64,000 bases of DNA from Dietzia sp032248695 (lineage in GTDB: Bacteria; Actinomycetota; Actinomycetes; Mycobacteriales; Mycobacteriaceae): contig NZ_JAVHXC010000001.1 of NCBI RefSeq assembly GCF_032248695.1, positions 124,001-188,000 on the forward strand, in the 5' to 3' direction. The notes beneath the pieces are model-generated. The model was not told the origin of the DNA. It saw only the letters and a program-made list of their open reading frames with translations, and made no database searches. Every line of letters starts with the position of its first letter. The stretch's first letter is position 1. The position numbers and the translations under genes were made by a program. Positions 8,074-16,569 of the stretch are shown piece by piece.

Positions 8074-9000
8074 ATGACTGTCGAATGGAGTCCCGACGGG
8101 CATCTCGATCTGGAGAGCCCGGTGATGATCGTGGCCTTCGAGGGCTGGAACGACGCGGCGGACGTGGCGACCGGCACCATCGAACACCTCGCGCTCAACT
8201 GGGAGGCCCGCCAGATCGCCGAGGTCGGCGGAGACGAGTTCTTCGACTACCTGGAGCAACGACCCGTCGTGAAGCATTCCGGAGGGGTCTCCCGGTCGGT
8301 GGAATGGCCGCGCATCGTCGTCTCGGCGTGCCGGCCGGACGGCGTCGCGAACGACGTCCTGTTGGTCCGCGGACCCGAGCCCGCGCTGAAGTGGCGACGG
8401 TTCGCGTCGGAGTTCATCGACCTCGTCGACACCCTCGGCGTCACCCAGGTCGTGCTGCTGGGCGCCTACCTGGCCGACGTGCCCCACACCCGCCCGGTCC
8501 CCCTGACCGGCGCGGCGTTCAGCCGCCAGCGGATGACGACGATGGGTGTGGCCCCCTCCGACTACGAGGGGCCCACCGGGATGTCCGGGGTGTTGCAACA
8601 GCTGCTCACCGAGGCCGGCGTGCCCACCCTGAGCCTGTTCGCGGGAGTGCCCCACTACGTGGCCTCACCGCCCAATCCGCGGGGGACCGAGGCGATGCTG
8701 TCTTGGCTCGCCGAGAACCTCGGGATGGCGGTGCCGATGGACGCCCTGCGCGTACAGGCCCGGACCTGGGCCGAGCGAGTCGACGCCGCGGCGGGCGAGG
8801 ACGAGGACCTGCGCGACTACATCCGGTCCCTCGAGGACCGGCTCGACGAGGCGTCGGGGGTGACGCCGGGCGTCGACCCGGAGCCCGACCGTGGCCGCGC
8901 CGCCGGCGGTGAGGCGATGCCGCTGGTCGACGGCGAGGCGATCGCCGCCGAGTTCGAGCGCTTCCTGCGGGGCGACCGGGACGAGCCCGACGCCGGCTGA
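8074..9000 (+). CDS. PAC2-family protein (proteasome assembly chaperone-like fold)
   Basis: A 308-residue member of the PAC2 family. Family features are the N-terminal VMIVAFEGWNDAADVATG segment, the EFIDLVDTLGVTQVVLLGAYLADVPHT core and VPTLSLFAGVPHYVASPPNP. Mycobacteria carry one at the same place next to metH (Rv2125). The fold resembles eukaryotic proteasome assembly chaperones. A role with the actinobacterial proteasome is not established, and no proteasome gene lies in this window. The acidic C-terminal tail (about 260-308) looks disordered. The start is fixed by the TAGGCT element 6 nt upstream. It converges on mshC, with 49 bp between the stops. Confidence 0.85.
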   Translation: MTVEWSPDGHLDLESPVMIVAFEGWNDAADVATGTIEHLALNWEARQIAEVGGDEFFDYLEQRPVVKHSGGVSRSVEWPRIVVSACRPDGVANDVLLVRGPEPALKWRRFASEFIDLVDTLGVTQVVLLGAYLADVPHTRPVPLTGAAFSRQRMTTMGVAPSDYEGPTGMSGVLQQLLTEAGVPTLSLFAGVPHYVASPPNPRGTEAMLSWLAENLGMAVPMDALRVQARTWAERVDAAAGEDEDLRDYIRSLEDRLDEASGVTPGVDPEPDRGRAAGGEAMPLVDGEAIAAEFERFLRGDRDEPDAG

Positions 9001-9049
9001 GCCCGTCTCCGGGGCGGGCGCCGCGGGCCGGGCCCGCCGGGCGCGGGCG

Positions 9050-10303
9050 TCAGGCGGGGATGGTCGGGATGCCCAGCAGGGCGTCCAGCGCGGTCGCCAC
9101 GGCCGCACCCGCGGTCGGATCGGAATCGTCACCGCCGACGGTGGCCTCGGCCCACGCGTCGATCCCCGCGAGTGCTCCCGGGGTGTCGAGATCGTCCGCC
9201 AGCCGCTCCCGCAGGGCCGCGATCACGGGCGCGGCGTCCGCGCCCGCACCCCGGGCGATCGCCCGGCACCAGAGGTCGTGGCGGGCGCGGGCCCGCTCGA
9301 GGAGCTCGTCCGACCAGGAACGGTCCACGCGGTAGTGACCGGCGAAGAGCCCGAGCCGGATGAGTGCGGGGTCGACCCCCTGCTCCCGCAGCGCCTGCAC
9401 CCGCACGAGGTTGCCGAGCGACTTGCTCATCTTGACGCCGTCGAGCCCGATCATCGCGGCGTGGACGTAGAAGCGGGCGAACGGTCGTCGACCCGTGGCG
9501 GCCTCCGCGTGCGCCGCCGAGAACTCGTGGTGCGGGAACGCCAGGTCGCTGCCCCCGCCCTGGATGTCGAACTCCATCCCGAGCCGGTTCCGGGCGATCG
9601 CCGAGCACTCGATGTGCCACCCCGGTCGGCCCGCCCCCCAGGGGCTGGGCCACGACGGCTCCCCGGGACGTTCGACCCGCCACAACAGGGCGTCCAGCGG
9701 GTGCTCCTTGCCGGTTCGGTCCGGGTCGCCACCGCGCTCGGCGAAGGCGGCCGCCATCTCGTCGTCGTCGTACCCCGACTCGTACCCGAAGTCGGCGGTG
9801 GCTCTATGTCGGTAGTACACGTCGGAGTACCCGTCGACGTCCGGATCGATCCGGTAGGCGTGACCGCGGTCGAGCAGTTCACCGACCATCTCCACCACCT
9901 CGTCGATCGTCTCGGTGGCGGCGACGTAGTCGCGCGGCGGCAGGACCCGCAGCGCCTCCATGTCCGCGCGGAACAGGTCGGTTTCCCGATCCCCCAGCTC
10001 TCGCCAGTCCACGCCGTCGCGCTCGGCCCGCTCGAACAACGGGTCGTCGACATCCGTCGTGTTCTGCACGTAGTGGACCTCGTGGCCCGCGTCGAGAAGC
10101 TGCCGGTAGACGAGATCGAACGTGAGATACGTGGCCGCGTGTCCCAGGTGGGTGGTGTCGTACGGCGTGATCCCGCAGACGTACATGCCCGCCACCGGAC
10201 CCGGCGCCACCTCGCGGACCTCACCCGTGGCCGTGTCGAACAACCTCAGGGGGACGCCGTCGCCGGGAACCGAGGGGATGACAGGCGAAGACCACGAGTG
10301 CAT
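9050..10303 (-). CDS. mshC: L-cysteine:1D-myo-inositol 2-amino-2-deoxy-alpha-D-glucopyranoside ligase
   Basis: A 417-residue MshC, the ATP-dependent ligase that joins cysteine to GlcN-Ins in mycothiol synthesis. It is a cysteinyl-tRNA synthetase relative: MYVCGITPYDTTHLGHA holds the zinc cysteine and HIGH-type motif, GWHIECSAIA and FPHHEFS carry the other zinc ligands, and KMSKSLGN is the KMSKS loop (about residue 285). The length fits MshC; the long tRNA-binding tail of CysRS is absent. The ATG at 10303 has TAGACT 7 nt upstream. It follows SCO1664- and DUF3090-type genes, the conserved actinobacterial neighbourhood Rv2130c-Rv2134c. Confidence 0.95.
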   Translation of the reverse strand: MHSWSSPVIPSVPGDGVPLRLFDTATGEVREVAPGPVAGMYVCGITPYDTTHLGHAATYLTFDLVYRQLLDAGHEVHYVQNTTDVDDPLFERAERDGVDWRELGDRETDLFRADMEALRVLPPRDYVAATETIDEVVEMVGELLDRGHAYRIDPDVDGYSDVYYRHRATADFGYESGYDDDEMAAAFAERGGDPDRTGKEHPLDALLWRVERPGEPSWPSPWGAGRPGWHIECSAIARNRLGMEFDIQGGGSDLAFPHHEFSAAHAEAATGRRPFARFYVHAAMIGLDGVKMSKSLGNLVRVQALREQGVDPALIRLGLFAGHYRVDRSWSDELLERARARHDLWCRAIARGAGADAAPVIAALRERLADDLDTPGALAGIDAWAEATVGGDDSDPTAGAAVATALDALLGIPTIPA

Positions 10304-10310
10304 GGGCCCG

Positions 10311-10316
10311 AGTCTA
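10311..10316 (-). promoter_or_regulatory. -10 hexamer TAGACT, leaderless promoter of mshC
   Basis: TAGACT ends 7 nt before the mshC ATG, inside the 25-bp gap after the SCO1664-type gene. It suggests that mshC can be transcribed separately from the genes before it. Confidence 0.5.
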
Positions 10317-10328
10317 GAGACCGCCCGG

Positions 10329-11111
10329 TCAGAACAGCGGCCAGGGTAACGGGTAGCCCGGCCCGGGGACAGGGAACAGCCGGCTCGTGAGCAACACGTC
10401 GACCCGGGCGGCGAGGGCGTCGATCTCGGCCTCGGCGAGCAGGTCGGCGAGGGTGCCGCGCAGAGCGCCTTCCCCCGCCAGGCCTGCCCGGAGACGTTCC
10501 AGGCCGGCGATGTCGCCGCCGTCGAGGGGCTGGCCCGCCCACCCCCACAGGACGGTGCGCACCTTGGGGTCGGTGTGGAACGACAGGCCGTGGTCGATCG
10601 CCCACACCACGCCCGCGGCGTCCACCAGGACGTGCCCGCCCTTGCGGTCGGCGTTGTTCACCACGTGGTCGAACAGCGCGATCCTGCGCAGCCTCTCGTC
10701 GGTGACGTGGGCGACGACCACGTCCTCCCCGCGGGAGCCTTCGCCCCGCAGCACCACGGCGCGGCCACGCGGCACGGCGTCGGCCGGATGGACGTCCACG
10801 GGATCGTGCCCCGGCACCGCTGCGCGGTCGACCTCCTCGATCCACCTCTGGGCCATGCCCGGGCCGCCCGGTCCGTGGGCCGCGACGGTCTCGGGCACCA
10901 GGGCCCAGCCGGCCGCCTCCGACACCGCGTAGGCGGCGATCTCCCGGGCCGCGAGACTGCCGTCCGGGAAGTCCATCAGCGGCCGCTCCCCCGCCGTCGG
11001 CTTGTACACCCAGCTGTCACCGCGCTCGTCGACGCAGTGGTACACCGCGTTGCTCCCGGACGGGATCCGGGACAGGACGGTGAGCTCGGGACCCGACGGG
11101 CGGTCGCTCAC
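10329..11111 (-). CDS. SCO1664-family protein (PI3/4-kinase-like fold)
   Basis: A 260-residue protein of the SCO1664 family, with distant similarity to phosphatidylinositol 3/4-kinases. Visible features are the N-terminal LSRIPSGSNAVYHCV and WVYKPTAGERPLMDFPDG (nucleotide-contacting lysine region), REIAAYAVSEAAGW, and the HVVNNADRKGGHVLVD catalytic loop with NADRK, followed by AIDHGLSFH (D-H metal loop). The kinase-like residues look intact, but the substrate is not known. The GTG at 11111 overlaps the DUF3090 stop by 4 nt (GTGA), indicating coupled translation. It lies directly before mshC. A family-level link with mycothiol or cofactors is only inferred from neighbourhood. Confidence 0.85.
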   Translation of the reverse strand: MSDRPSGPELTVLSRIPSGSNAVYHCVDERGDSWVYKPTAGERPLMDFPDGSLAAREIAAYAVSEAAGWALVPETVAAHGPGGPGMAQRWIEEVDRAAVPGHDPVDVHPADAVPRGRAVVLRGEGSRGEDVVVAHVTDERLRRIALFDHVVNNADRKGGHVLVDAAGVVWAIDHGLSFHTDPKVRTVLWGWAGQPLDGGDIAGLERLRAGLAGEGALRGTLADLLAEAEIDALAARVDVLLTSRLFPVPGPGYPLPWPLF

Positions 11112-11695
11112 GGGTCGATGAGGTCGGTGAGCGCCTCCCCCGACCGCGGGAGGTACCCGTTGAGGCGGACACACAGGTGGCCGGTCGTGTCGATGGGCTC
11201 CCCGCACAGCGGGCACGGCGCCCGGCCCGCCGAGACGACGCGTTCGCTGCGCAGCACGAACTGCCGGGCCCGTTGCGGCGTGAGGAACACCCGCAGCGCG
11301 TCGGGGGCGTCCTCGGCGTCCGACAGCACCACCGACTCGTCCGTGGCCGACGGATCCATGGCGAGCAGCTCCACCACGATCTGGTTGCGCTCGCCGTCCC
11401 AGCCCAGCCCCATCGTCCCGACCTGGAACTCCGCGTCGACCGGCATCTCCAGCGGGTCGAGATCGTCGACGACGCCCCCCGCCGGAGGGACGGGGATGTC
11501 GGACTTCGCGGCGATCTCGTCGAGCAGATCCCCCATCCGCTCGGACAGGATCTGCGCCTGCTGCTTCTCGCAGCGGACCGAGATCGTCCGCCCCGCCTCG
11601 CTGGCCTGGACGAAGAAGACGCGCTCGCCGGGCTGGCCGACCGTGCCCACCACGAACCGGGCCGGATCGCGGAACTCGTGCACTGCCCTGCTCAT
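11108..11695 (-). CDS. DUF3090 family protein
   Basis: A 195-residue protein that begins MSRAVHEFRDPARFVVGTVG, the hallmark start of DUF3090 proteins in actinobacteria (Rv2134c-like). The C-terminal part ends in CPLCGEPIDTTGHLCVRLNGY, a C-x2-C ... H-x-C cluster that could bind zinc. No enzymatic activity is known to me. The ATG at 11695 is preferred over longer in-frame starts because GAGGAGA lies about 9 nt upstream and the family N-terminus begins there. It overlaps the next gene by 4 nt, and the pair is nearly always found together with mshC. Confidence 0.85.
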   Translation of the reverse strand: MSRAVHEFRDPARFVVGTVGQPGERVFFVQASEAGRTISVRCEKQQAQILSERMGDLLDEIAAKSDIPVPPAGGVVDDLDPLEMPVDAEFQVGTMGLGWDGERNQIVVELLAMDPSATDESVVLSDAEDAPDALRVFLTPQRARQFVLRSERVVSAGRAPCPLCGEPIDTTGHLCVRLNGYLPRSGEALTDLIDP

Positions 11696-11735
11696 GCCGG
11701 TCGTCTCCTCGTGTGCTCGGTGGTGGTGCGGATCA

Positions 11736-12440
11736 TCAGGGTACGTTCCCGCCGGGTACCGCGTCGGAGCTGGCATGGCCCGGTGTCGGCTCGCCGACCG
11801 GGCCGACCGGTTCCCCCCGCAGACTGGCGAGGTCACCGCCCGTGTCGTTGACCCGCAGGACGAACGGTCGGTGCGGGGTGTACCGCACCACCGACACGGA
11901 GGCCGGGTCCACCACGATCCGCTGGAACTGGTCCAGGTGCATCCCGTAGGCGTCGGCGAGGACGGCCTTGATCACGTCCCCGTGACTGCACGCCACCCAC
12001 AGCACGTCCCGCCCCGCCTGCTCGGCGAGACGCCGGTCGTGCCGCCGGATCGCCGTGACCGACCTGCCGGCCATCCCGGCCAGTGATTCGCCCTCCGGGA
12101 ACTCGGCGGACGACGGGTGCTGCTGCACCACCGACCACATCTTCTCGGAGACGAGATCCTTGAGAGGGCGGCCCGTCCACGTGCCGTAGTCGACCTCGAC
12201 GAGATCGTCCTCGATCTGGGGTTCCAGGCCGAAGCACGCGGCGAGCGGCTCGATGGTCTCGCGGCACCTCTTCAGCGGTGACCGCACGACCGCCTCGACG
12301 GGCAGCCCCTCCAGACGTCGGCACAGGTCCTGCGCCTGCGCGTGACCCGTGTCGTCGAGCCCGACCCCCGGCGTGCGTCCCGCAAGGGTGAGCGCGGTGT
12401 TGGCTGTGGAGCGGCCGTGCCGGAGCAGGATGACGGTCAT
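11736..12440 (-). CDS. Histidine phosphatase (phosphoglycerate-mutase-like)
   Basis: A 234-residue member of histidine phosphatase branch 1. VILLRHGRSTAN carries the RHG motif with the catalytic histidine at residue 8. The other expected residues are seen in VVRSPLKRCRETI (Arg), DLVEVDYGTWTG (acid) and WVACSHGDVIKAV (second His). The last ~35 residues are Gly/Pro-rich and probably disordered. It corresponds to Rv2135c, an acid phosphatase rather than a glycolytic mutase; the substrate is unknown here. The start is the ATG at 12440, with TAACCT 6 nt upstream. Confidence 0.85.
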   Translation of the reverse strand: MTVILLRHGRSTANTALTLAGRTPGVGLDDTGHAQAQDLCRRLEGLPVEAVVRSPLKRCRETIEPLAACFGLEPQIEDDLVEVDYGTWTGRPLKDLVSEKMWSVVQQHPSSAEFPEGESLAGMAGRSVTAIRRHDRRLAEQAGRDVLWVACSHGDVIKAVLADAYGMHLDQFQRIVVDPASVSVVRYTPHRPFVLRVNDTGGDLASLRGEPVGPVGEPTPGHASSDAVPGGNVP

Positions 12441-12446
12441 ACCGGC

Positions 12447-12452
12447 AGGTTA
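12447..12452 (-). promoter_or_regulatory. -10 hexamer TAACCT, leaderless promoter of the histidine phosphatase gene
   Basis: TAACCT ends 6 nt before the ATG at 12440 within the 33-bp gap after uppP. No ribosome site is present. Confidence 0.5.
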
Positions 12453-12473
12453 CCGACGCCGGGGCGGGTGCGG

Positions 12474-13355
12474 TCAGGTCGCCGGGATCGTGCCCGTGCC
12501 GAGAAGGACCATCACGAGCGCGCCGAGGAGGATCCGGTAGCCGGCGAACCAGGCGAGCGAGTGGTTCTGGACGAACCTGAGGAACCACGCGATGGCGGCG
12601 TAGCCGATGACGAAGGCGATGGCGGTACCGACCAGGAGCTGCACCCCGGTCGCGGACTGCCCCACCGACGGTTCGAACGCGTCCGGGAGGCTGAACAACC
12701 CGGAGGCCAGCACCGCGGGGATGGCCAGGAGGAACGAGAACCGGGCGGCCGCCTCGCGTGACATATTGAGGAACAGGCCGGCCGAGATGGTGCCTCCCGA
12801 GCGGCTCACCCCGGGGATGAGCGCCAGGCACTGTGCGAGGCCCATCACGACCGCGTCCTTCATGGTCAGCCCGTCGAGTGTCTTGGCGTGGACGGGGCGG
12901 TCCTGGCGGCCGACCTTCTCGGCGAGCAGGAAGACGAAGGAGAAGACGATGAGCACGACCGCGGTGATCCAGAGGTTGCGGGCGGCGTCGCGGATGAAGT
13001 CCTTGCCGAAGAACCCGATGAGCGCGATCGGGATCGAACCCACGATGACGAACCAGCCGAGCCGGTAGTTCGGATCTGCCCGCCGGGCGGGGTCGAACAC
13101 GCCGCGGAACCACGCGACCAGGATCCGGACGATGTCCTTGAAGAAGAACACCAGGACGGCGAGTTCGGTCCCGAGCTGGACCACGGCCGTGAACGAGGCG
13201 CCCGCGTCCTCGCCGAAGAGCCACGTGGAGAAGATTCTCAGATGTCCCGACGAGGACACGGGCAGGAACTCGGTGAGTCCCTGGAGCGCGGACAGGACGA
13301 CGACCTGGAGCCAGGACATCCCCTCCACGCCCTGGGCGAGGACCGTTGTGTTCAC
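12474..13355 (-). CDS. uppP: Undecaprenyl-diphosphatase (bacitracin resistance type)
   Basis: A 293-residue integral membrane enzyme that dephosphorylates undecaprenyl diphosphate, recycling the lipid carrier for peptidoglycan and arabinogalactan precursors. ALQGLTEFLPVSSSGHL (about 23-39) is the conserved (E/Q)xxxE and PxSSSGH segment, and LIPGVSRSGGTISAGLFL is the second active-site loop PGxSRSG. Seven to eight hydrophobic helices are visible. The GTG at 13355 is used, with AGAGGAA about 10 nt upstream; an internal ATG (MSWLQVV) is an alternative but has a poorly spaced ribosome site. Neighbours match Rv2136c. Confidence 0.95.
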   Translation of the reverse strand: MNTTVLAQGVEGMSWLQVVVLSALQGLTEFLPVSSSGHLRIFSTWLFGEDAGASFTAVVQLGTELAVLVFFFKDIVRILVAWFRGVFDPARRADPNYRLGWFVIVGSIPIALIGFFGKDFIRDAARNLWITAVVLIVFSFVFLLAEKVGRQDRPVHAKTLDGLTMKDAVVMGLAQCLALIPGVSRSGGTISAGLFLNMSREAAARFSFLLAIPAVLASGLFSLPDAFEPSVGQSATGVQLLVGTAIAFVIGYAAIAWFLRFVQNHSLAWFAGYRILLGALVMVLLGTGTIPAT

Positions 13356-13490
13356 GCGCGCTGTTTCCTCTCGGCCGCCGGCGGTCCGGACGCGGTCGCG
13401 TCACGGCACGCCGCGAGAGTAGTCGCCCGGACCTGGACGGGGACGGTGGACCCGCGTGGTGGACAATGGCGGGCAGTCGAAAGGAACACC

Positions 13491-14522
13491 GTGCACCGAC
13501 GTGTCCTCCGCCGTTCCGGCGTGCCCGCCGCTCTGACCGCCCTCGCCATAGGACTGACCGCCTGCTCCTCGCCCACCAGCGAGCTCGAGGAGCAGAACCG
13601 GGTCGCGCAGGGCAACGCGGTGCCCGCCGAGTCCCCGCAGGTCTCCGACCCGGCCGGGGGCGAGCTCGTCCCCGTCCCGGGATCGGTCCGCACCCTGGTC
13701 GCCGTGGGTGACCTGGTGGCCGCGCAGGTGGACAGCCCGCCCTCGCTCGAGCTGGGGCGTGTCGACGGCACCAGCTGGAGCGCGGAGGACTCCGTCCCCC
13801 TGCCCGACGGTGCCGGCCCCGCCTCGGCCGCACACGACGGCTCCGTGTTGGTCCCCCACGCCGACGGGGTCGTGTGGGTCTCCCCCGACGGCGGGGTCCG
13901 CGAACTCTCCGGCCTGGGGCCGGTCACGGCCGCCGCCCTGACCCTCGACGGGCGCCTGCTCACCGGCAGCCCCGACGGGCAGATCGTCATACGGGATGCC
14001 GACGGCACCGAGGAGCGCCGTGTCGACGGGTTGACGTCGGTCGACGCGATCAGCGTCGCCCGGGACGGGTCCGTGACCGCACTGAGCCGGCCGGACACCG
14101 TGATCGCCACCATCGACCTCGAGGCGGACCACGCGGGCCCGCTCCTGCGCGCCGGCAAGGGCGCCGGTCTGGTCGACGAGCTCGGCGAGGGGTCGCTGAT
14201 CGCGAGCGACACCGTCGGCGACACGCTGTTGGTGTACTCGACCTCGCCGGTCCGGCTGCACCAGCAGTTCCCCGTCGCCGCCGCCCCGTGGGCGGTGGCG
14301 GAGGACCCGGCGCGGCGGGTCGTGTGGGTCGCCTCCACCGGGACGAACACCATCCAGGCGTACGATCTCGGCGACGGTGTGGGGATCCTGCGCGCGGACA
14401 TCCCGACGATCCGCCAGCCCGACTCCCTGGCGGTCACGGCCTCCGGCACCGTGGTGGTCGGGTCCGCCGACGGCGCGGGGTTGCACCTCCTCCGTCCGGC
14501 CCTCACCGAGCCGGCGAGCTGA
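13491..14522 (+). CDS. Lipoprotein with beta-propeller-like repeats (LppL-like)
   Basis: A 343-residue lipoprotein. The signal peptide ends in a lipobox, IGLTACSS, with the lipidated Cys near residue 24, so the protein is expected on the outer face of the membrane. The mature part has repeated blade-like segments of the form VxxDGxVxVxxDG, typical of seven-bladed YncE/SMP-30-like propellers. The GTG at 13491 has AAAGGAA 4-5 nt upstream. Position between uppP and pyrD matches Rv2138 (lppL), whose function I do not know. The gene lies 35 bp upstream of pyrD on the same strand and is probably co-transcribed. Confidence 0.8.
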   Translation: MHRRVLRRSGVPAALTALAIGLTACSSPTSELEEQNRVAQGNAVPAESPQVSDPAGGELVPVPGSVRTLVAVGDLVAAQVDSPPSLELGRVDGTSWSAEDSVPLPDGAGPASAAHDGSVLVPHADGVVWVSPDGGVRELSGLGPVTAAALTLDGRLLTGSPDGQIVIRDADGTEERRVDGLTSVDAISVARDGSVTALSRPDTVIATIDLEADHAGPLLRAGKGAGLVDELGEGSLIASDTVGDTLLVYSTSPVRLHQQFPVAAAPWAVAEDPARRVVWVASTGTNTIQAYDLGDGVGILRADIPTIRQPDSLAVTASGTVVVGSADGAGLHLLRPALTEPAS

Positions 14523-14557
14523 TCGCACCGACGACCCACGTCCCATCGAGGAGGACC

Positions 14558-15625
14558 GTGTACGCACTGCTCAAGAAGGTGATGTTCCGCTTTCCCGCGG
14601 AGCGGATCCACCACCTGGTGTTCGGCCTGCTCAAGCTGCTGACCCTGGTACCGCCCCTGGGCGGCGCCGTGCGGAGGGTCCTGGGCGTTCGCGATCCGGT
14701 CCTCTCGCAGGAGGTCCTCGGTCGCACCTTCCCGGGCCCGTTGGGGCTCGCCGCCGGTTTCGACAAGAACGCCGCGGCCGTGGACTCCTGGGGCGCGATC
14801 GGGTTCGGCTTCAGCGAGGTCGGCACCGTCACCGCCTCCCCCCAGCCGGGTAACCCGACCCCGCGGTTGTTCCGGCTCGTGGAGGACCGCGCCGTCCTCA
14901 ACCGGATGGGCTTCAACAACCACGGTGCCGGGAACGCGGCCAACAACCTGCGCCGTCGCCGCAGCACCGACCCGGTGGGGATCAACATCGGGAAGACCAA
15001 GGTCGTGCCCGCGGAGGACGCGGTCGGTGACTACGTGGCGTCCGCGACGATGCTCACCGGTCTGGCCGACTACCTCGTCGTCAACGTGAGCTCCCCCAAC
15101 ACCCCGGGCCTGCGGGACCTGCAGGCCGTGGAGTCGTTGCGGCCCATCCTCACCGCCGTCCGGGACGTGGCCACGATCCCGGTCCTCGTGAAGATCGCGC
15201 CGGACCTGGACGACGCGGACATCGACGCGGTCACCGACCTGGTGCTCGAACTGGGCCTGGCGGGGATCGTCGCGACCAACACCACGATCTCGCGGGAGGG
15301 TCTGCGGACCCCGGCCGCGGAGGTCGAGGCCCTGGGGGCGGGCGGGATCTCCGGCGCGCCGGTGGCGGCGCGGTCGCGCGAGGTGCTCGCGCGGATCCAC
15401 GCCCGCGCGGGCGGCCGGCTGGTCATCATCTCCGTCGGCGGGATCGAGACCCCCGAGGACGTGTGGGACCGCATCACGCACGGGGCGCACCTCGTGCAGA
15501 CCTACACCGGGTTCATCTTCACCGGGCCCTCGCTCCTGCGCGGGACCAACCGTCTGGTGGCCAGGCGCCTCCGCCAGGCCGGATTCGGGTCGCTGGCGGA
15601 GGCGGTCGGCTCGGCGGTGCGCTGA
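14558..15625 (+). CDS. pyrD: Dihydroorotate dehydrogenase (quinone), class 2
   Basis: A 355-residue class 2 DHODH oxidising dihydroorotate to orotate in pyrimidine synthesis with quinone as acceptor. The N-terminal amphipathic helices (residues 1-45) are the membrane/quinone-binding extension that marks class 2. FMN contacts appear in GLAAGFDKNA and EVGTVTASPQPGNP. VNVSSPNTPGLRDLQ contains the catalytic serine of class 2 enzymes, and LVIISVGGIET and YTGFIFTGPSLL form the phosphate-binding end. The GTG at 14558 follows a GAGGAGGA ribosome site. A strong hairpin follows its stop. Confidence 0.97.
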   Translation: MYALLKKVMFRFPAERIHHLVFGLLKLLTLVPPLGGAVRRVLGVRDPVLSQEVLGRTFPGPLGLAAGFDKNAAAVDSWGAIGFGFSEVGTVTASPQPGNPTPRLFRLVEDRAVLNRMGFNNHGAGNAANNLRRRRSTDPVGINIGKTKVVPAEDAVGDYVASATMLTGLADYLVVNVSSPNTPGLRDLQAVESLRPILTAVRDVATIPVLVKIAPDLDDADIDAVTDLVLELGLAGIVATNTTISREGLRTPAAEVEALGAGGISGAPVAARSREVLARIHARAGGRLVIISVGGIETPEDVWDRITHGAHLVQTYTGFIFTGPSLLRGTNRLVARRLRQAGFGSLAEAVGSAVR

Positions 15626-15642
15626 GCCGCGGAGTCGACCTC

Positions 15643-15671
15643 CGGGCCCCGGGCGCACCGCCCGGGGCCCG
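15643..15671. terminator. Perfect hairpin between convergent pyrD and PEBP gene
   Basis: A 13-bp perfect GC stem (15643-15655 pairing with 15659-15671) with a 3-nt CAC loop fills the gap between converging stops. It directly abuts the PEBP stop codon. There is no T tract. Confidence 0.6.
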
Positions 15672-16214
15672 CTACTGCTCGTAGATGCCCGTCACGGTGC
15701 CGCGGGCCAGTCCCTGCCCGAAGAGGTTGAAGCCGACGAACGCGCACGACGCGTCATCGCCCAGGTCGAGCTCGGCTCCCACGGCGTGTACGGCGAGGAT
15801 GTACCGGTGCGGGCCGTGACCCGCCGGCGGTGCCGCGCCCACGAAGCCCTTGAACCCGGCGTCGTTGCGGACCACCACGGCGCCCTCGGGCAGGCCCGAG
15901 GTGTCGTCCCCCGTGCACGCGCCCTCCGGCAACGACGTGACGTCCGCGGGGATGTTGGCCACCGACCAGTGCCAGAACCCGGACGCGGTGGGCGCGTCCG
16001 GATCGAACACGGTCACCACGTACGTCCTGGTGCCCTCGGGCCCGGCGCTCCAGCTCACCTGGGGCGACTTGTCCTGGCCGCCCTCGACGCCCATCGTCCC
16101 GCCGAGCTGCGCGGCCGTCAGCGTGGCGCCCTCGGTGAACGACTCGCTGGACACCTCCAGGGCGGGCAGATCCGGAAGGGCGGCATACGGGTCGGGCACG
16201 CGGAACTGGGTCAT
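15672..16214 (-). CDS. YbhB/YbcL family (PEBP, Raf-kinase-inhibitor-like) protein
   Basis: A 180-residue phosphatidylethanolamine-binding-like protein. The signature is VTVFDPDAPTASGFWHWSVANIP and, later, GPHRYILAVHAVG, which build the anion-binding pocket of PEBP folds. No signal peptide is seen, so it is cytoplasmic. The role of bacterial family members is poorly defined. The ATG at 16214 is chosen for its AGGAGGAG ribosome site, 4-5 nt upstream; longer frames lack one. It corresponds in position to Rv2140c and is the last gene of the Rv2118c-Rv2140c-like block before the tRNA. Confidence 0.9.
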   Translation of the reverse strand: MTQFRVPDPYAALPDLPALEVSSESFTEGATLTAAQLGGTMGVEGGQDKSPQVSWSAGPEGTRTYVVTVFDPDAPTASGFWHWSVANIPADVTSLPEGACTGDDTSGLPEGAVVVRNDAGFKGFVGAAPPAGHGPHRYILAVHAVGAELDLGDDASCAFVGFNLFGQGLARGTVTGIYEQ

Positions 16215-16405
16215 GGTTCTCCTCCTGTGATCGGTCGGTGTGGAGTGGTCCTCCAGCCGGTCACGTCCCTGTCTACCAGCGATGACCGGCCCGCGGGACG
16301 TGCGGAGGGACCGCGATTTGGTCCTTGGTCCGGGCATCGACTAATGTCATTCCTCGCACGGCCAAGACGGATCAGAACCGATCCGGGGAGGCCATCAGTG
16401 TGCAG

Positions 16406-16491
16406 GCGCGAGTGGCGGAATGGCAGACGCGCTAGCTTGAGGTGCTAGTGTCCTATTAACGGACGTGGGGGTTCAAGTCCCCCCTCGCGCA
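16406..16491 (+). tRNA. tRNA-Leu, anticodon GAG
   Basis: An 86-nt class II tRNA. The acceptor arms GCGCGAG (16406-16412) and CTCGCGC (16484-16490) pair perfectly, with discriminator A at 16491; CCA is not encoded. The anticodon stem CTAGC/GCTAG encloses loop TTGAGGT, giving GAG. The T arm is GGGGGTTCAAGTCCCCC. The long variable arm is TGTCCTATTAACGGACG. It reads CUC/CUU leucine codons. A hairpin follows at 16513-16542. It marks the edge of the conserved pyrD-side block. Confidence 0.97.
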
Positions 16492-16512
16492 CACTGTGTC
16501 GAGACAGTAGAA

Positions 16513-16542
16513 GGGCCCCGGATCCGAGAGGAACCGGGGCCC
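16513..16542 (+). terminator. Hairpin downstream of tRNA-Leu
   Basis: A 9-bp perfect stem GGGCCCCGG/CCGGGGCCC (16513-16521 and 16534-16542) with a 12-nt loop lies 22 nt after the tRNA. It is a likely factor-independent or assisted terminator, although no T run follows. Confidence 0.5.
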
Positions 16543-16569
16543 GCTCTCGTCTCGCGGGAAGGTTCCCCG

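Noticed and set aside
3134..8074. Very long open frame opposite metH
   Set aside because: It mirrors the GC-rich metH codons on the other strand, has no family motif and is Arg/Gly/His-rich, as antisense shadows are. metH is certain.
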